A DNA stretch of 38,761 bases, taken from contig JASJAR010000008.1 in assembly GCA_030066905.1 (NCBI GenBank), forward strand, positions 106,932-145,692. The letters run 5' to 3'. Each line of letters starts with the position of its first letter. Positions within the stretch are counted from its first letter, which is position 1. Of the stretch, positions 1 through 8,773 are shown one piece after another. The stretch is from Paracoccaceae bacterium (GTDB taxonomy: Bacteria > Pseudomonadota > Alphaproteobacteria > Rhodobacterales > Rhodobacteraceae). Under the pieces are notes generated by a model that saw only the letters and a list, made by a program, of their open reading frames with translations, ran no database searches and was not told where the DNA came from. Both the position numbers and the translations under genes were made by a program.

Positions 1-903
1 GCGCGGCCCGACATGGCGGCTGCGGCGGCCGATCAGGCGGTACGCGACGGCGCGCGGGTGATCCTCGGGCCGGTTTTTGCCGAAGCCGCCAGCGCTGCCG
101 GCAATGCGGTTTCGGGGCGCGGCGTGCCGGTCCTGGCATTCTCCAACAACCCCGACATCGCCGGTGGCAACGTCTTCGTTCTCGGCACGACATTCGACAC
201 CGTCGCTCGCCGGCTGGCGCGCTATTCCATCGCCCAGGGCCGCGACGACATCTTCATCGTCCACGCCCAGAGCCCGGCCGAAGAAATCGGCCGCGACGCG
301 GTCGCGCGCGGCGTTGCCGCAGGCGGTGGGCAGGTTTCCGGGACGGCCTCCTTCGCGCTCTCCCAGGAAGGGGTGATCGAAGCGATCCCCCAGATCGCCG
401 ACACCGCCCGGCTGTCCGGCGCCGAGGCGCTCTTCATGACCTCGGGCACCGCCGGCGCGCTGCCGTTTCTGGCCGATCTTCTGCCCGAGAACGGGATCGA
501 CCCCGAGGAGGTGCAGTTCATCGGCCTCCAGCGGCTCGACATCCCGTCGACGGCCCTCACCCTGTCGGGCCTTCAGAATGCCTGGTTCGCGCTTCCCGAT
601 CCGGGGCTCATCGGCCAGTTCACGTCGCGCTATGCGGCGAATTTCGGCGGCCCGCCGCATCCCAACGCCTATCTCGGCTATGACGCCGTCGCCGCGATCG
701 GGGCGCTCTTCGCCTCCGACACGCCCAATCCCCTCTCCTCGGCCGCGTTAACCCAGGGCTCGGGCTTTGCTGGCGTCGGCGGCGTGTTTCGCCTACTGAG
801 CGACGGCACCAACGAGCGCGGCCTGGCCGTCGCACAGATCCAGAACCAGCAGGTGATCGTGATTGACCCCGCCCCAAGAAGTTTCGGCGGCGCCGGAAGC
901 TAG
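1..903 (+). CDS. Periplasmic-binding-fold protein, penicillin-binding protein activator type (5' truncated)
   Basis: The reading frame is open from the first base of the window, so the N-terminus, including any signal peptide or lipobox, lies outside; about 300 residues remain. The visible part has the type I periplasmic-binding fold: a segment resembling 'VILGPVFAEAASAAG' near the start, alternating beta-alpha units, and 'NAYLGYDAVAAIGALF' near the end. In alphaproteobacteria such proteins, related to LppC/LpoA and to branched-chain amino acid receptors, are annotated as PBP activators acting at the outer membrane or periplasm. The following genes glnD and murJ fit a housekeeping, envelope-linked locus. 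The last 41 bases overlap the proposed TTG start of glnD. The fold is confident; the PBP-activator role is inferred from family and context, and a plain amino-acid-binding receptor is the alternative. Confidence 0.72.
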   Translation, partial: ARPDMAAAAADQAVRDGARVILGPVFAEAASAAGNAVSGRGVPVLAFSNNPDIAGGNVFVLGTTFDTVARRLARYSIAQGRDDIFIVHAQSPAEEIGRDAVARGVAAGGGQVSGTASFALSQEGVIEAIPQIADTARLSGAEALFMTSGTAGALPFLADLLPENGIDPEEVQFIGLQRLDIPSTALTLSGLQNAWFALPDPGLIGQFTSRYAANFGGPPHPNAYLGYDAVAAIGALFASDTPNPLSSAALTQGSGFAGVGGVFRLLSDGTNERGLAVAQIQNQQVIVIDPAPRSFGGAGS

Positions 904-3682
904 TCGGGAGGAACGACCGGCATCCGCGCGGGCCCAGGTCCCCCCGTCGGCTCCGCCGAGCGCGCTCTTCGACAAAGAGGCTGTCGGGCGCGCCATCGAC
1001 GCCCGCGTCCACCCCGGGCAGTCTGCGGCCGACATCCGTGCTGCGACCGTGGCCTGCCTGAAAGCCGCGCTCGCCGACGGCCGCGCAACAATCGGCGCAG
1101 AGCTTGCGGCGGACCCCTGGCAGGCGCGCGGCGCGGCAAAATCCCAGGCGGTGCTGATCGACAACATCGTCAGGACGGTCTTCGAGGTCGCCACCGGGCG
1201 GCTGCACCCGCTTCCGACCCCCACAGATGGGGAACGGCTCGCGGTGATCGCGGTCGGCGGCTACGGGCGCGGCGAGCTTGCGCCGCAATCGGATGTCGAC
1301 CTGTTGTTCGTCACGCCCTACAAGCTCACCCCCTGGGCCGAGAGCGTCATCGAACAGATGCTCTACATGCTCTGGGACCTGCACCTGAAGGTCGGCCATG
1401 CGAGCCGGACCATCCGCGAATGTATCCGCCTTGGGCGGGACGACTACACGATCCGCACCGCCCTTCTCGAAAACCGCTTCCTGGCAGGCGATGTACAGCT
1501 TGCCGAAAAGCTCGACGCCCGGCTCTGGTCAGATCTCTTCGAGGATACTGCGTCGGACTTCATAGAGGCCAAGCTCAAGGAACGCGCCCAGCGCCATATC
1601 CGCCAGGGCGGGCAACGCTACATGGTCGAGCCGAACGTAAAGGAGGGCAAGGGCGGCCTCAGGGACCTCCAGACGCTGTTCTGGATTGCGAAATACGTCT
1701 CGCATGTCGACACCTTGGAGGAGCTCGAAGCGACGGGGATGTTCCGCGACAGCGAGTTGCGGTCGTTCCTGGCGGCGGAGGACTTCCTGCTGGCGGTGCG
1801 CACCCAGCTGCATCTGCTGGCGGGCCGTCCGATGGACCAGCTCACCTTCGACATGCAGGTGGAAGTGGCCGACCGGCTGGGCTACCGCGACGGCGGCGGG
1901 CGGCGCGCCGTCGAGCATTTCATGCAGGATTACTTCCTCCACGCAACGAAAGTTGGCGACCTCACCCGCATCCTCCTTACGGGGCTCGAAGCGCGGCATG
2001 TCAAAGCCGCCCCGGACATGCTGAGCCTGTTCCGACGCCGCCGGAAGGTGCCCGAAGGTTACGAGATCGTCCACAATCGCATCAACGTGGCAAACCCGTT
2101 CGCCTTCCTCGAAGACAAGCTCAACATGCTACGCATTTTCGAGGTCGCGCTGCGCCAGGGGGTGCTCCTGCACCCCGACGCGATGCGGCTTCTGTCGGAC
2201 AATCTGCACCTGATCGACGCCGAAATGCGGGCCTCGGCGGAAGCCAACCGCATCTTCCTCGATCTCCTCCTCAAGCACGGCAACCCCGAGCGGGCGTTGC
2301 GGCGGATGAACGAAAGCGGGGTGCTCTCCACCTTTCTGCCCGAGTTCGCCCCGGTCGTGGCGATGATGCAGTTCAACATGTATCATTCCTACACCGTCGA
2401 CGAGCACACCATTCAGTGCATTTCCCATCTCGCCCGGATCGAGAAGGGCGAGCTCGTCGAGGAACTCCCGATCGCGAGCCGCATCCTGAAGGCCGGGCTG
2501 AACCGGCGGGTGCTCTATGTCGCCCTTCTGTTGCACGACATCGGCAAGGGGCGGCCGGAAGACCATTCGGTGCTCGGGGCGCAGATCGCGCGCAGGGTGG
2601 CGCCGCGACTGGGCCTGAGGAAATCGGAAGCCGAAACCGTCGAATGGCTGGTGCGCCACCACCTGTTGATGTCGGACATGGCCCAGAAGCGCGATGTCTC
2701 GGACCCCCGGACGGTGCGCGACTTCGCCAAGGCGGTGCAGACCACCGAGCGCCTCGATCTGCTGACGGTGCTGACTGTCTGCGATATTCGCGGTGTCGGG
2801 CCGCAGACCTGGAACAACTGGAAGGCGCAGCTTCTGCGCGCACTCTATCGCGAGACCTGGAACGCGCTTGAGGGAGACACCGGCGGGGCGAACCGCAAGA
2901 CCCTCGAAAGCGAGGCCAAACGGGCGTTGCGGACGGCGCTGAAAGGCTGGGCCAAGGGCGACGTCCGGACCGAGGTCGCGCGTCATTACAGCCCCTACTG
3001 GCAGGGCGTGCCGGCCGAGGCCCATATCGTCTTCGCCAACCTGCTGAAGGACCTTGCCCACGACGAGGTGCGCATCGACGTCAAACTCGACGCCGACCGC
3101 GACGCCACGCGGGTCTGTTTCGCGCTCCACGACCATCCGGGCATCTTTGCCCGACTTGCCGGCGCCCTCGCACTGGTCGGCGCCAATGTCGTGGATGCGC
3201 GCTCATTCACCACAAAGGACGGGTTCGCCACGGCCGTGTTCTGGATTCAGGATGCCGAGGACGGACCCTACGAGGCGGACCGGCTGCCCCGACTCCGCGC
3301 GACGATCGACAAGACCCTCAAGGGGGAGATCAAGACGACCGAGGCTTTCGAACGCCGCGACAAACTGAAAAAGCGCGAACGGGCCTTCGAGGTCCCGACA
3401 TCGATCAGCTTCGATAACGAAGGCTCGGACATCTACACCATCATCGAGGTCGACACCCGCGACCGGCCAGGGCTGCTCTTCGATCTTGCCCGCACCCTTA
3501 CGGAAGCCAACGTCAACATCGCGTCGGCGGTCGTGGCAACCTATGGCGAGCAGGTCGTCGACAGTTTCTACGTCAAAGACAGCTTCGGGCTTAAACTCCA
3601 TAGCGATACGCGCCGCCAATCGCTCGAAAAGCGGCTGCGCGAGGCGATAATCGCCGGTGCGGAACGGGCGCGCCGTTCATGA
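863..3682 (+). CDS. glnD: Bifunctional [protein-PII] uridylyltransferase / uridylyl-removing enzyme
   Basis: GlnD senses glutamine and adds or removes UMP on PII proteins (GlnB/GlnK), controlling nitrogen assimilation in the cytosol. At 939 residues it has full family length. Domains in order: nucleotidyltransferase with 'GGYGRGELAPQSDVDLLF' near residues 132-149 (GG plus the DxD metal ligands), the linker/GlnE-like region, an HD domain with 'LLHDIGKG' near 556-563 and 'RHHLLM' further on, and two C-terminal ACT domains (about 750-815 and 860-930) that bind glutamine. The start is taken as TTG at 863 because an in-frame TGA lies immediately upstream and no ATG or GTG is seen in the Ala/Pro-rich first 40 codons; this start is uncertain. 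The stop overlaps the murJ start in an ATGA, implying translational coupling. Confidence 0.96.
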   Translation: MTPPQEVSAAPEASREERPASARAQVPPSAPPSALFDKEAVGRAIDARVHPGQSAADIRAATVACLKAALADGRATIGAELAADPWQARGAAKSQAVLIDNIVRTVFEVATGRLHPLPTPTDGERLAVIAVGGYGRGELAPQSDVDLLFVTPYKLTPWAESVIEQMLYMLWDLHLKVGHASRTIRECIRLGRDDYTIRTALLENRFLAGDVQLAEKLDARLWSDLFEDTASDFIEAKLKERAQRHIRQGGQRYMVEPNVKEGKGGLRDLQTLFWIAKYVSHVDTLEELEATGMFRDSELRSFLAAEDFLLAVRTQLHLLAGRPMDQLTFDMQVEVADRLGYRDGGGRRAVEHFMQDYFLHATKVGDLTRILLTGLEARHVKAAPDMLSLFRRRRKVPEGYEIVHNRINVANPFAFLEDKLNMLRIFEVALRQGVLLHPDAMRLLSDNLHLIDAEMRASAEANRIFLDLLLKHGNPERALRRMNESGVLSTFLPEFAPVVAMMQFNMYHSYTVDEHTIQCISHLARIEKGELVEELPIASRILKAGLNRRVLYVALLLHDIGKGRPEDHSVLGAQIARRVAPRLGLRKSEAETVEWLVRHHLLMSDMAQKRDVSDPRTVRDFAKAVQTTERLDLLTVLTVCDIRGVGPQTWNNWKAQLLRALYRETWNALEGDTGGANRKTLESEAKRALRTALKGWAKGDVRTEVARHYSPYWQGVPAEAHIVFANLLKDLAHDEVRIDVKLDADRDATRVCFALHDHPGIFARLAGALALVGANVVDARSFTTKDGFATAVFWIQDAEDGPYEADRLPRLRATIDKTLKGEIKTTEAFERRDKLKKRERAFEVPTSISFDNEGSDIYTIIEVDTRDRPGLLFDLARTLTEANVNIASAVVATYGEQVVDSFYVKDSFGLKLHSDTRRQSLEKRLREAIIAGAERARRS

Positions 3683-5217
3683 AGCCGATCCGCCTTCTGG
3701 CCGGATTTGTCACCGTCGGCGGCTGGACATTCATCAGCCGCATATTCGGATTTGCCCGCGACATCATGATCGCGGCATATCTGGGCGCGGGACCGGTGGC
3801 CGAAGCGTTCCTGATCGCCTTTTCGCTGCCGAACCTCTTCCGACGGTTCTTCGGCGAAGGTGCGTTCAACATGGCCTTCATCCCGATGTTCTCAAAGCGC
3901 GTCGAACGCGGCGAGGACGCCGGCGCCTTCATGGACGACGCGATAGCCGCGCTTGGCACGCTGCTAATCGCACTGACACTGGTGGGAACGCTGGCGATGC
4001 CCTGGCTCGTCGTCGCCATGGCCTCGGGCTTCATCGGGGACGAGAGGTTCGATCTCGCGGTGCTCTACGGGCGGATCGCGTTTCCCTATGTGTTGTTCAT
4101 CTCGCTTGCCGCACTGCTCTCGGGCGTCTTGAACGCGACCGGCCGGTTTGCGGTAGCCGCCGCCGCCCCGGTGCTGCTCAACGTGCTCTTCATCGGAGCG
4201 ATGGTACTGGCCGCGCGATTGGGCTGGGATTTCGGGCTGGCGCTGGCTTGGACGGTGCCGGTGGCCGGCCTCGCGCAGCTCGCTCTTGTCTGGCAGGCGG
4301 CGGCACGGGCGGGCTTTGCCCCGCGGCTCAAACGTCCCCGTCTCACTCCTGAGATCAGGCGGCTGGCCATCGTGGCCGCCCCGGCGGCTCTCGCAGGCGG
4401 TGTCGTCCAGATCAACCTCCTCGTCGGCCGCCAGGTGGCGAGCTTCTTCGACGGGGCGGTGGTCTGGCTGTCGCTCGCAGACCGGCTCTATCAGCTTCCC
4501 CTCGGCGTTGTCGGCATTGCCATCGGCGTGGTGCTCCTGCCGGACCTTTCGCGCCGGCTCGGCGCGGGGGACAGCGCCGGCGGGCAGGCGGCGTTCAACC
4601 GGGCCGCCGAGATTTCTCTGGCCCTGACGGTGCCGGCAGCCGTCGCGCTGCTGGTCGTCCCCGTCCCGCTAGTGTCGGTTCTCTTCGGACGCGGCGCCTT
4701 CGGGCCGGAAGATGTCGGACCGACCGCGTTGGCGCTGGCGGTCTATGCGATGGGCCTGCCCGCCTTCGTTCTTCAAAAGGTGCTGCAACCGCTCTATTTC
4801 GCGCGGGAAGACACGCGATCCCCCTTCCGCTTCGCCCTCTTCGCGATGGTCGTCAACGCCGTCGTCGCCATCGGGCTGGCTCCGCTCATCGGGTTCATAG
4901 CTGCGGCCCTCGCCACCACACTGGCGGCCTGGGCGATGGTGCTTCTGTTGTGGTTCGGCTCGCGCCGGATGGGGGTCGAGGCTGAACTCGACACGCGGTT
5001 CCGCGCCCGCGCGCCCCGCATCGTGCTGGCCGCCTCGGTGATGGGCGCCGCGCTCTGGTCGACTGCGCTTTGGATCGGTCCCGGGTTCGAGACCGCCGGT
5101 CTGCGCTATGCGGCCCTGGCCGGTCTCGTCGCCCTCGGGCTTGCGGTCTATGCCGGGGCGGGCCAGGCGCTCGGTGCCTTCCGGCTGGGCGAGTTTCGGA
5201 CTGCGCTGCGGGGGTGA
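3679..5217 (+). CDS. murJ: Lipid II flippase MurJ (MviN)
   Basis: MurJ moves undecaprenyl-linked lipid II across the inner membrane for peptidoglycan synthesis. The 512-residue protein is almost entirely hydrophobic with about 14 membrane segments. Its N-terminus 'FISRIFGFARDIMIAAYLG' is the conserved MurJ signature, with arginines placed like those lining the cavity of the E. coli protein, followed by 'LPNLFRRFFGEGAFNMAFIP'-type sequence, also diagnostic. The ATG overlaps the glnD stop by four bases. The glnD-murJ order is common in alphaproteobacteria. A short convergent gap with a strong hairpin follows. Confidence 0.96.
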   Translation: MKPIRLLAGFVTVGGWTFISRIFGFARDIMIAAYLGAGPVAEAFLIAFSLPNLFRRFFGEGAFNMAFIPMFSKRVERGEDAGAFMDDAIAALGTLLIALTLVGTLAMPWLVVAMASGFIGDERFDLAVLYGRIAFPYVLFISLAALLSGVLNATGRFAVAAAAPVLLNVLFIGAMVLAARLGWDFGLALAWTVPVAGLAQLALVWQAAARAGFAPRLKRPRLTPEIRRLAIVAAPAALAGGVVQINLLVGRQVASFFDGAVVWLSLADRLYQLPLGVVGIAIGVVLLPDLSRRLGAGDSAGGQAAFNRAAEISLALTVPAAVALLVVPVPLVSVLFGRGAFGPEDVGPTALALAVYAMGLPAFVLQKVLQPLYFAREDTRSPFRFALFAMVVNAVVAIGLAPLIGFIAAALATTLAAWAMVLLLWFGSRRMGVEAELDTRFRARAPRIVLAASVMGAALWSTALWIGPGFETAGLRYAALAGLVALGLAVYAGAGQALGAFRLGEFRTALRG

Positions 5218-5247
5218 CGGCGGAAACCGCGCGCGGTTACCCGGCCC

Positions 5248-5267
5248 GGGATCCGCGGACGGATCCC
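5248..5267. terminator. Hairpin between convergent genes, possible bidirectional terminator
   Basis: GGGATCCG (5248-5255) and CGGATCCC (5260-5267) form a perfect 8-bp stem with a 4-base loop. It lies between the murJ stop (5217) and the stop of the minus-strand rhomboid gene (5269). There is no clear T-run on either side, so terminator function is inferred from position and stem strength. Confidence 0.45.
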
Positions 5268-5268
5268 G

Positions 5269-5955
5269 CTACCTCTCGCGCAGGCGTGCCAGCAGATGCC
5301 GAAACCCGCCCGGTGCGACGATGGGCGTCACGGCAAACCCGAAGGCAAACCCCGCGACCTCGGCCACCCAATCGTTGGTGCCCCCGAAGATCAGCCCGAA
5401 GACGAGTTGAAGCCCCAAAAGCACGGCGATGAGACCGAACGCCCGGTGTTGCGGCTCCCCCATTGCGCCGAGCCGGGCCCAGAGCAGGAACGTGAAGGCC
5501 CCGATCAGCCCGTAGACGGCCGGAAACCCGCCGACCAGCGGGCGCGCATCGCTCGTCAGCGCCGCATAGGCCAGTGCCCCGAAGGCGGCCGACCCGAAGA
5601 ACACGACGAGCGCGGCAACGGGACTCACCGTTTCGGCGACCATCTTTCCCAGCGCCAAGAGGAACACCAGCACGAAAAGCACATGGGTGAAGCTCACATG
5701 GACGAAGCTGTAGGTCAGAAACCGTGCGATATCCGCGAGGGTGAAGCCGCCGATCTCGATCATGTAGTCGAGGACCGGCCCGTAGAAGGCAAAGGACTGG
5801 ATCGCCACGGCCCGCCAGCCGACACCCTCGGCCCCGCCGAAAAACCCCCGCGCCGCACCGCTGAGGGCCAGTTCAACGAGAAAGATCGCCAGCGCCAGAA
5901 GCACGATGGCCGGTGGAACCGAGTTGAACGGGCTGGCATCGGGGTCGCTCGACAT
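5269..5955 (-). CDS. Rhomboid-fold membrane protein, catalytic residues missing (pseudoprotease)
   Basis: A 228-residue protein with six or more membrane segments and the rhomboid layout. Aligned by motif to E. coli GlpG, the TM2 motif (H-x4-H-x3-N) reads H86..H91 but has Val95 for the oxyanion Asn. The TM4 GxSG motif reads G-G-F-P at 142-145, followed by AVYGLIG, so Phe144 replaces the nucleophile Ser. The TM6 motif AHxxGxxxG has Glu199 for the catalytic His. The fold is therefore kept while proteolysis should be impossible. The start at 5955 is chosen because AAAGG precedes that ATG and upstream codons look non-coding and overlap divergent trpS. It may act as a membrane chaperone or adaptor like derlins/iRhoms; that role is inference. 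Confidence 0.85.
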   Translation of the reverse strand: MSSDPDASPFNSVPPAIVLLALAIFLVELALSGAARGFFGGAEGVGWRAVAIQSFAFYGPVLDYMIEIGGFTLADIARFLTYSFVHVSFTHVLFVLVFLLALGKMVAETVSPVAALVVFFGSAAFGALAYAALTSDARPLVGGFPAVYGLIGAFTFLLWARLGAMGEPQHRAFGLIAVLLGLQLVFGLIFGGTNDWVAEVAGFAFGFAVTPIVAPGGFRHLLARLRER

Positions 5956-6034
5956 GGACCGCACCTTTCTTGACGGTGGCTTGGCCCCTCGGTAAGCCGC
6001 GCGGGCGCGGAAATCCAGCCACCGGGAGAAGGTC

Positions 6035-7060
6035 ATGGCCGAACAGGCGTTCACGCCACGGGTGTTCTCGGGCATCCAGCCCTCGGGCGGGCTCACCCTC
6101 GGCAATTACCTCGGCGCGCTGAAGCGGTTTGTCGAGATGCAGGAAGCCGGGACCTACGAGACCGTATTCTGCCTTGTGGACCTTCACGCGATCACCGTCT
6201 GGCAGGACCCCGACAAGCTCACCCATGCGACCCGCGAACTCGCGGCCTTCTTTCTGGCCTGCGGGATCGACCCTGAACGCTCGATCCTCTTCAACCAGTC
6301 CCAGGTCCCGGGCCACGCGCAACTGGCCTGGCTCTTCAATTGCGTCGCGCGCATGGGCTGGATGGGGCGAATGACCCAGTGGAAGGACAAGGCGGGTAAG
6401 AACTCCGAGAACGCCTCGCTGGGGCTTTTCGCCTATCCCGCGCTGATGGCGGCCGACATCCTTCTCTATCACGCGACCCATGTGCCCGTGGGCGAGGACC
6501 AGAAACAGCATCTCGAACTGACCCGCGACATCGCCGCGAAGTTCAACCACGATTACGGCGTGGAGTTCTTCCCGATCACGGAACCGGTCATCGAGGGCCC
6601 CGCGACGCGGGTCATGAGCCTCCGCGACGGCACCAGGAAGATGTCGAAGTCCGACCCCTCGGACATGAGCCGGATCAACATGTCCGACGACGCCGACACC
6701 ATCGCCCAGAAGTTCCGCAAGGCGCGGACCGATCCCGAGCCCCTGCCCGAGACCTACGCCGACCTCAAGGACCGGCCCGAGGCGCGCAACCTCATCGATA
6801 TTTATGCGGGTCTCGCCGACACCACGGCGGATGCGGTGATGGCCGAGCATGCCGGGGCCGGGTGGGGGACGTTCAAACCAAAGCTCGCTGAACTCGCGGT
6901 CGAAAAGCTGTCGCCGATCTCGGCGGAAATGGCCAGGATCATGGCCGACGAGGCGGAGATCGACCGGGTGCTCGCAAGAGGTGCGGACCGCGCCTGCGCC
7001 ATTGCCGACCCGATCCTCACCCGGACGATGGATGTCATGGGGCTTGTCAGAGGCAGTTGA
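6035..7060 (+). CDS. trpS: Tryptophan--tRNA ligase
   Basis: Class Ic aminoacyl-tRNA synthetase charging tRNA-Trp with tryptophan in the cytosol. The 341-residue length is normal. The N-terminus has '[18 protein letters not shown]', with TLGN at residues 21-24 as the HIGH-equivalent. The KMSKS loop '[14 protein letters not shown]' lies near residues 201-214. The motif '[18 protein letters not shown]' in between is the conserved tryptophan/AMP pocket. The ATG at 6035 follows GGGAGAAGG at good spacing. It diverges from the rhomboid gene with 79 bp between starts. A consensus-like TTGACA overlaps its stop codon and could drive the structured RNA proposed downstream. Confidence 0.97.
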   Translation: MAEQAFTPRVFSGIQPSGGLTLGNYLGALKRFVEMQEAGTYETVFCLVDLHAITVWQDPDKLTHATRELAAFFLACGIDPERSILFNQSQVPGHAQLAWLFNCVARMGWMGRMTQWKDKAGKNSENASLGLFAYPALMAADILLYHATHVPVGEDQKQHLELTRDIAAKFNHDYGVEFFPITEPVIEGPATRVMSLRDGTRKMSKSDPSDMSRINMSDDADTIAQKFRKARTDPEPLPETYADLKDRPEARNLIDIYAGLADTTADAVMAEHAGAGWGTFKPKLAELAVEKLSPISAEMARIMADEAEIDRVLARGADRACAIADPILTRTMDVMGLVRGS

Positions 7061-7085
7061 CACCGCCGGCGTCACATCGGTGATT
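7057..7085 (+). promoter_or_regulatory. Candidate sigma-70 promoter overlapping the trpS stop
   Basis: TTGACA at 7057-7062 is a perfect -35 hexamer. With a 17-base spacer the -10 would be GTGATT at 7080-7085, a weak match. Transcription would begin near 7092, at the left edge of the hairpin-rich region. The perfect -35 box could be chance because it overlaps coding sequence. Confidence 0.35.
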
Positions 7086-7087
7086 CA

Positions 7088-7254
7088 ATCCCCGCCTAGG
7101 TTGCGCGTGGCATTCGCATCCCCAAGCGGTGCCTGGCGACAGGAGCGTCTCGCCTCGTCCCCGACACCGGCCACTTGCTGGCCAACGCTGCTGCCGCTGG
7201 CAGCCTTCACGCTGCCGCGACCCCCGGTGCACCCCGCATCGGGGGTCTGCTTTT
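7088..7254 (+). ncRNA. Candidate structured small RNA (five consecutive hairpins)
   Basis: This trpS-VOC gap contains five back-to-back stem-loops in about 140 bases. (1) 7109-7133, GGCAT/GTGCC plus CGC/GCG around an ATCCCCAA loop. (2) 7135-7154, GGCGA/TCGCC. (3) 7169-7183, GGCCA-CTTGC-TGGCC. (4) 7190-7204, GCTGCC-GCT-GGCAGC. (5) 7219-7247, GACCCCCG/CGGGGGTC followed by TGCTTTT. The last is a plausible intrinsic terminator. ATCCCCG at 7088-7094 could alternatively pair with CGGGGGT at 7240-7246, closing the whole region as a ~160-nt rod, a size and shape reminiscent of 6S RNA, but I see no diagnostic 6S feature. No Rfam family is recognised. It could also be a trpS 3' UTR or a VOC-gene leader. 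Confidence 0.45.
7219..7254 (+). terminator. Intrinsic terminator between trpS and the VOC gene
   Basis: GACCCCCG (7219-7226) pairs with CGGGGGTC (7240-7247) across a 13-base loop, followed closely by TGCTTTT. The stem is 8 bp and very GC-rich; the T-run is short. It would end trpS or the proposed small RNA transcript. Confidence 0.65.
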
Positions 7255-7330
7255 GCGCACGGTCCCTGCTCGTCGGTGAAGGTACCTCCCCTTCCTTGCA
7301 CATGGTAAGCGCCCAGCGAAGGAGATCGAA

Positions 7331-7816
7331 ATGCCCCACACGCCGCCCGCGGTCAGTATCGGCCATATCCATCTGAAAGTGTCCCACCTCGACAGGGCGG
7401 TGGCGTTCTACACCGATGTCATCGGGCTAGAGGTGATGATCCGCTACGGCACCAGCGCGGCGTTTTTGTCTTCAGGCGGCTATCACCACCATCTCGGCCT
7501 CAACACCTGGGACAGCCGCGACGGGACACCGCCGCCGCCGGGCCATACAGGGCTCTATCACGTGGCGTTCCTCTATCCGGATCGGGGGGCGCTTGCGGTC
7601 GCCGTGGCACGCGCCCTCGACCGTGGCGTGACCCTCGACGGCGCCTCCGACCACGGTGTCAGCGAGGCAGTCTACTTCCGCGACCCCGACGACAACGGCA
7701 TCGAGCTCTACCGGGACCGGCCGCGCGCCGACTGGCCCCGCGAGGCCGACGGCAGCCTGGCGTTGAGCCGCGCACCGCTCGATGTGGCCGCCCTCGTCGC
7801 CGAGGCGTCGGCCTGA
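7331..7816 (+). CDS. VOC (glyoxalase/dioxygenase) family metalloprotein
   Basis: A 161-residue vicinal-oxygen-chelate protein. The N-terminal 'IGHIHLKVSHLDRAVAFYTDVIGLEV' supplies the first metal-ligand His and the hallmark 'FYxDVxGL' motif. 'GLYHVAFLYPDR' supplies another His and 'DDNGIELYRDRP' the Glu. It resembles CatE-like catechol 2,3-dioxygenase domains, but with one visible VOC module it may be half of a fused type or work as a dimer. The substrate cannot be told from sequence. The ATG follows GAAGGAGATC with good spacing. It ends 38 bases before the aminotransferase gene on the same strand. Confidence 0.88.
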   Translation: MPHTPPAVSIGHIHLKVSHLDRAVAFYTDVIGLEVMIRYGTSAAFLSSGGYHHHLGLNTWDSRDGTPPPPGHTGLYHVAFLYPDRGALAVAVARALDRGVTLDGASDHGVSEAVYFRDPDDNGIELYRDRPRADWPREADGSLALSRAPLDVAALVAEASA

Positions 7817-7854
7817 CGCTTTACGCCTGGCGCACCCCGGTCTAAGGGGCGGGC

Positions 7855-8718
7855 ATGGCAAGCGGCACCAATATCAAGACCTGGTTCGAGGGCACCTGGC
7901 ACAACGGCGACGTGCCGGTCATGCGCGCCGCCGACCACGGCGCCTGGCTCGGCACGAACGTCTTCGATGGAGCCCGCTACGCCCATGGCGTCGCCCCAGA
8001 CCTTCTGGCCCATTGCGAACGGGTCAACGCCTCGGCCCGGGCTTTCATGATCGAGCCGACCCACACTCCCGAAGACATGGTCGCCATCGTCGAGGAGGGG
8101 CTCGCCTGCTATCCCAAGGCCGCGGCCGTCTACATCCGCCCGATGTACTGGGCCATCGACAGCGGGCCTTCGGTGGTGCTCACCGACCCCGGGCGGACCG
8201 GCTTCGCGATCTGCCTCGAAGAAATCCCACTGGCGCCGCCCGACGCCACCGTCACGCTCGCCCGCACACGCTTTCGCCGCCCGACCCTCGATAGCGCCGT
8301 CGTCAACGCAAAGGCGGGCGCGCTCTACCCCAACAATGCGAGGATGCTCGCGGAGGTGCAGGTGCGCGGCTTTCAGAACGCGCTTGTCGCCGATGCGATG
8401 GGCAATGTCGCCGAAACAGCCACCTCGAACGTCTTCATGGTCCGCGACGGGGAGATCATGACGCCGGTGCCGAACGGCACGTTCCTCGCCGGCATTACCC
8501 GCGCCCGCCATATCGCCAACCTCGCCGCCGAGGGGGAGCGGGTCACTGAAACCGTGCTCACATTCGAGGATTTCGAAGTCGCCGACGAGGTCTTCGTGAC
8601 CGGGAACATGCATAAGATCACTCCTGTCACTGCCTTCGAAGACACGACCTATCAGCCTGGCCCCGTCGCCCTACGCCTGCGCGAGATGTACTGGGACTGG
8701 GCGCTTTCGGGTCGCTAG
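7855..8718 (+). CDS. Class IV PLP aminotransferase, branched-chain amino acid type
   Basis: A 287-residue fold-type IV aminotransferase. 'DHGAWLGTNVFDGARY' matches the family's N-terminal signature, 'VVNAKAGALYPNNARM' carries the likely PLP-binding Lys, and 'GNVAETATSNVFMV' is the conserved phosphate-cup region (E-x-x-x-x-N). 'GTFLAGITRARHIANLA' follows as usual. Such proteins are annotated as branched-chain transaminases making Leu/Ile/Val from 2-oxo acids. D-amino-acid transaminase and aminodeoxychorismate lyase share the fold, so the substrate is inferred and the ilvE symbol is withheld. The start ATG follows AAGGGGCGGGC. Confidence 0.88.
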   Translation: MASGTNIKTWFEGTWHNGDVPVMRAADHGAWLGTNVFDGARYAHGVAPDLLAHCERVNASARAFMIEPTHTPEDMVAIVEEGLACYPKAAAVYIRPMYWAIDSGPSVVLTDPGRTGFAICLEEIPLAPPDATVTLARTRFRRPTLDSAVVNAKAGALYPNNARMLAEVQVRGFQNALVADAMGNVAETATSNVFMVRDGEIMTPVPNGTFLAGITRARHIANLAAEGERVTETVLTFEDFEVADEVFVTGNMHKITPVTAFEDTTYQPGPVALRLREMYWDWALSGR

Positions 8719-8773
8719 ACAGGGTTGGCGCCCTCGTCCATGATCGCAACCGACGACGGCTCCGGGGGGAGAG

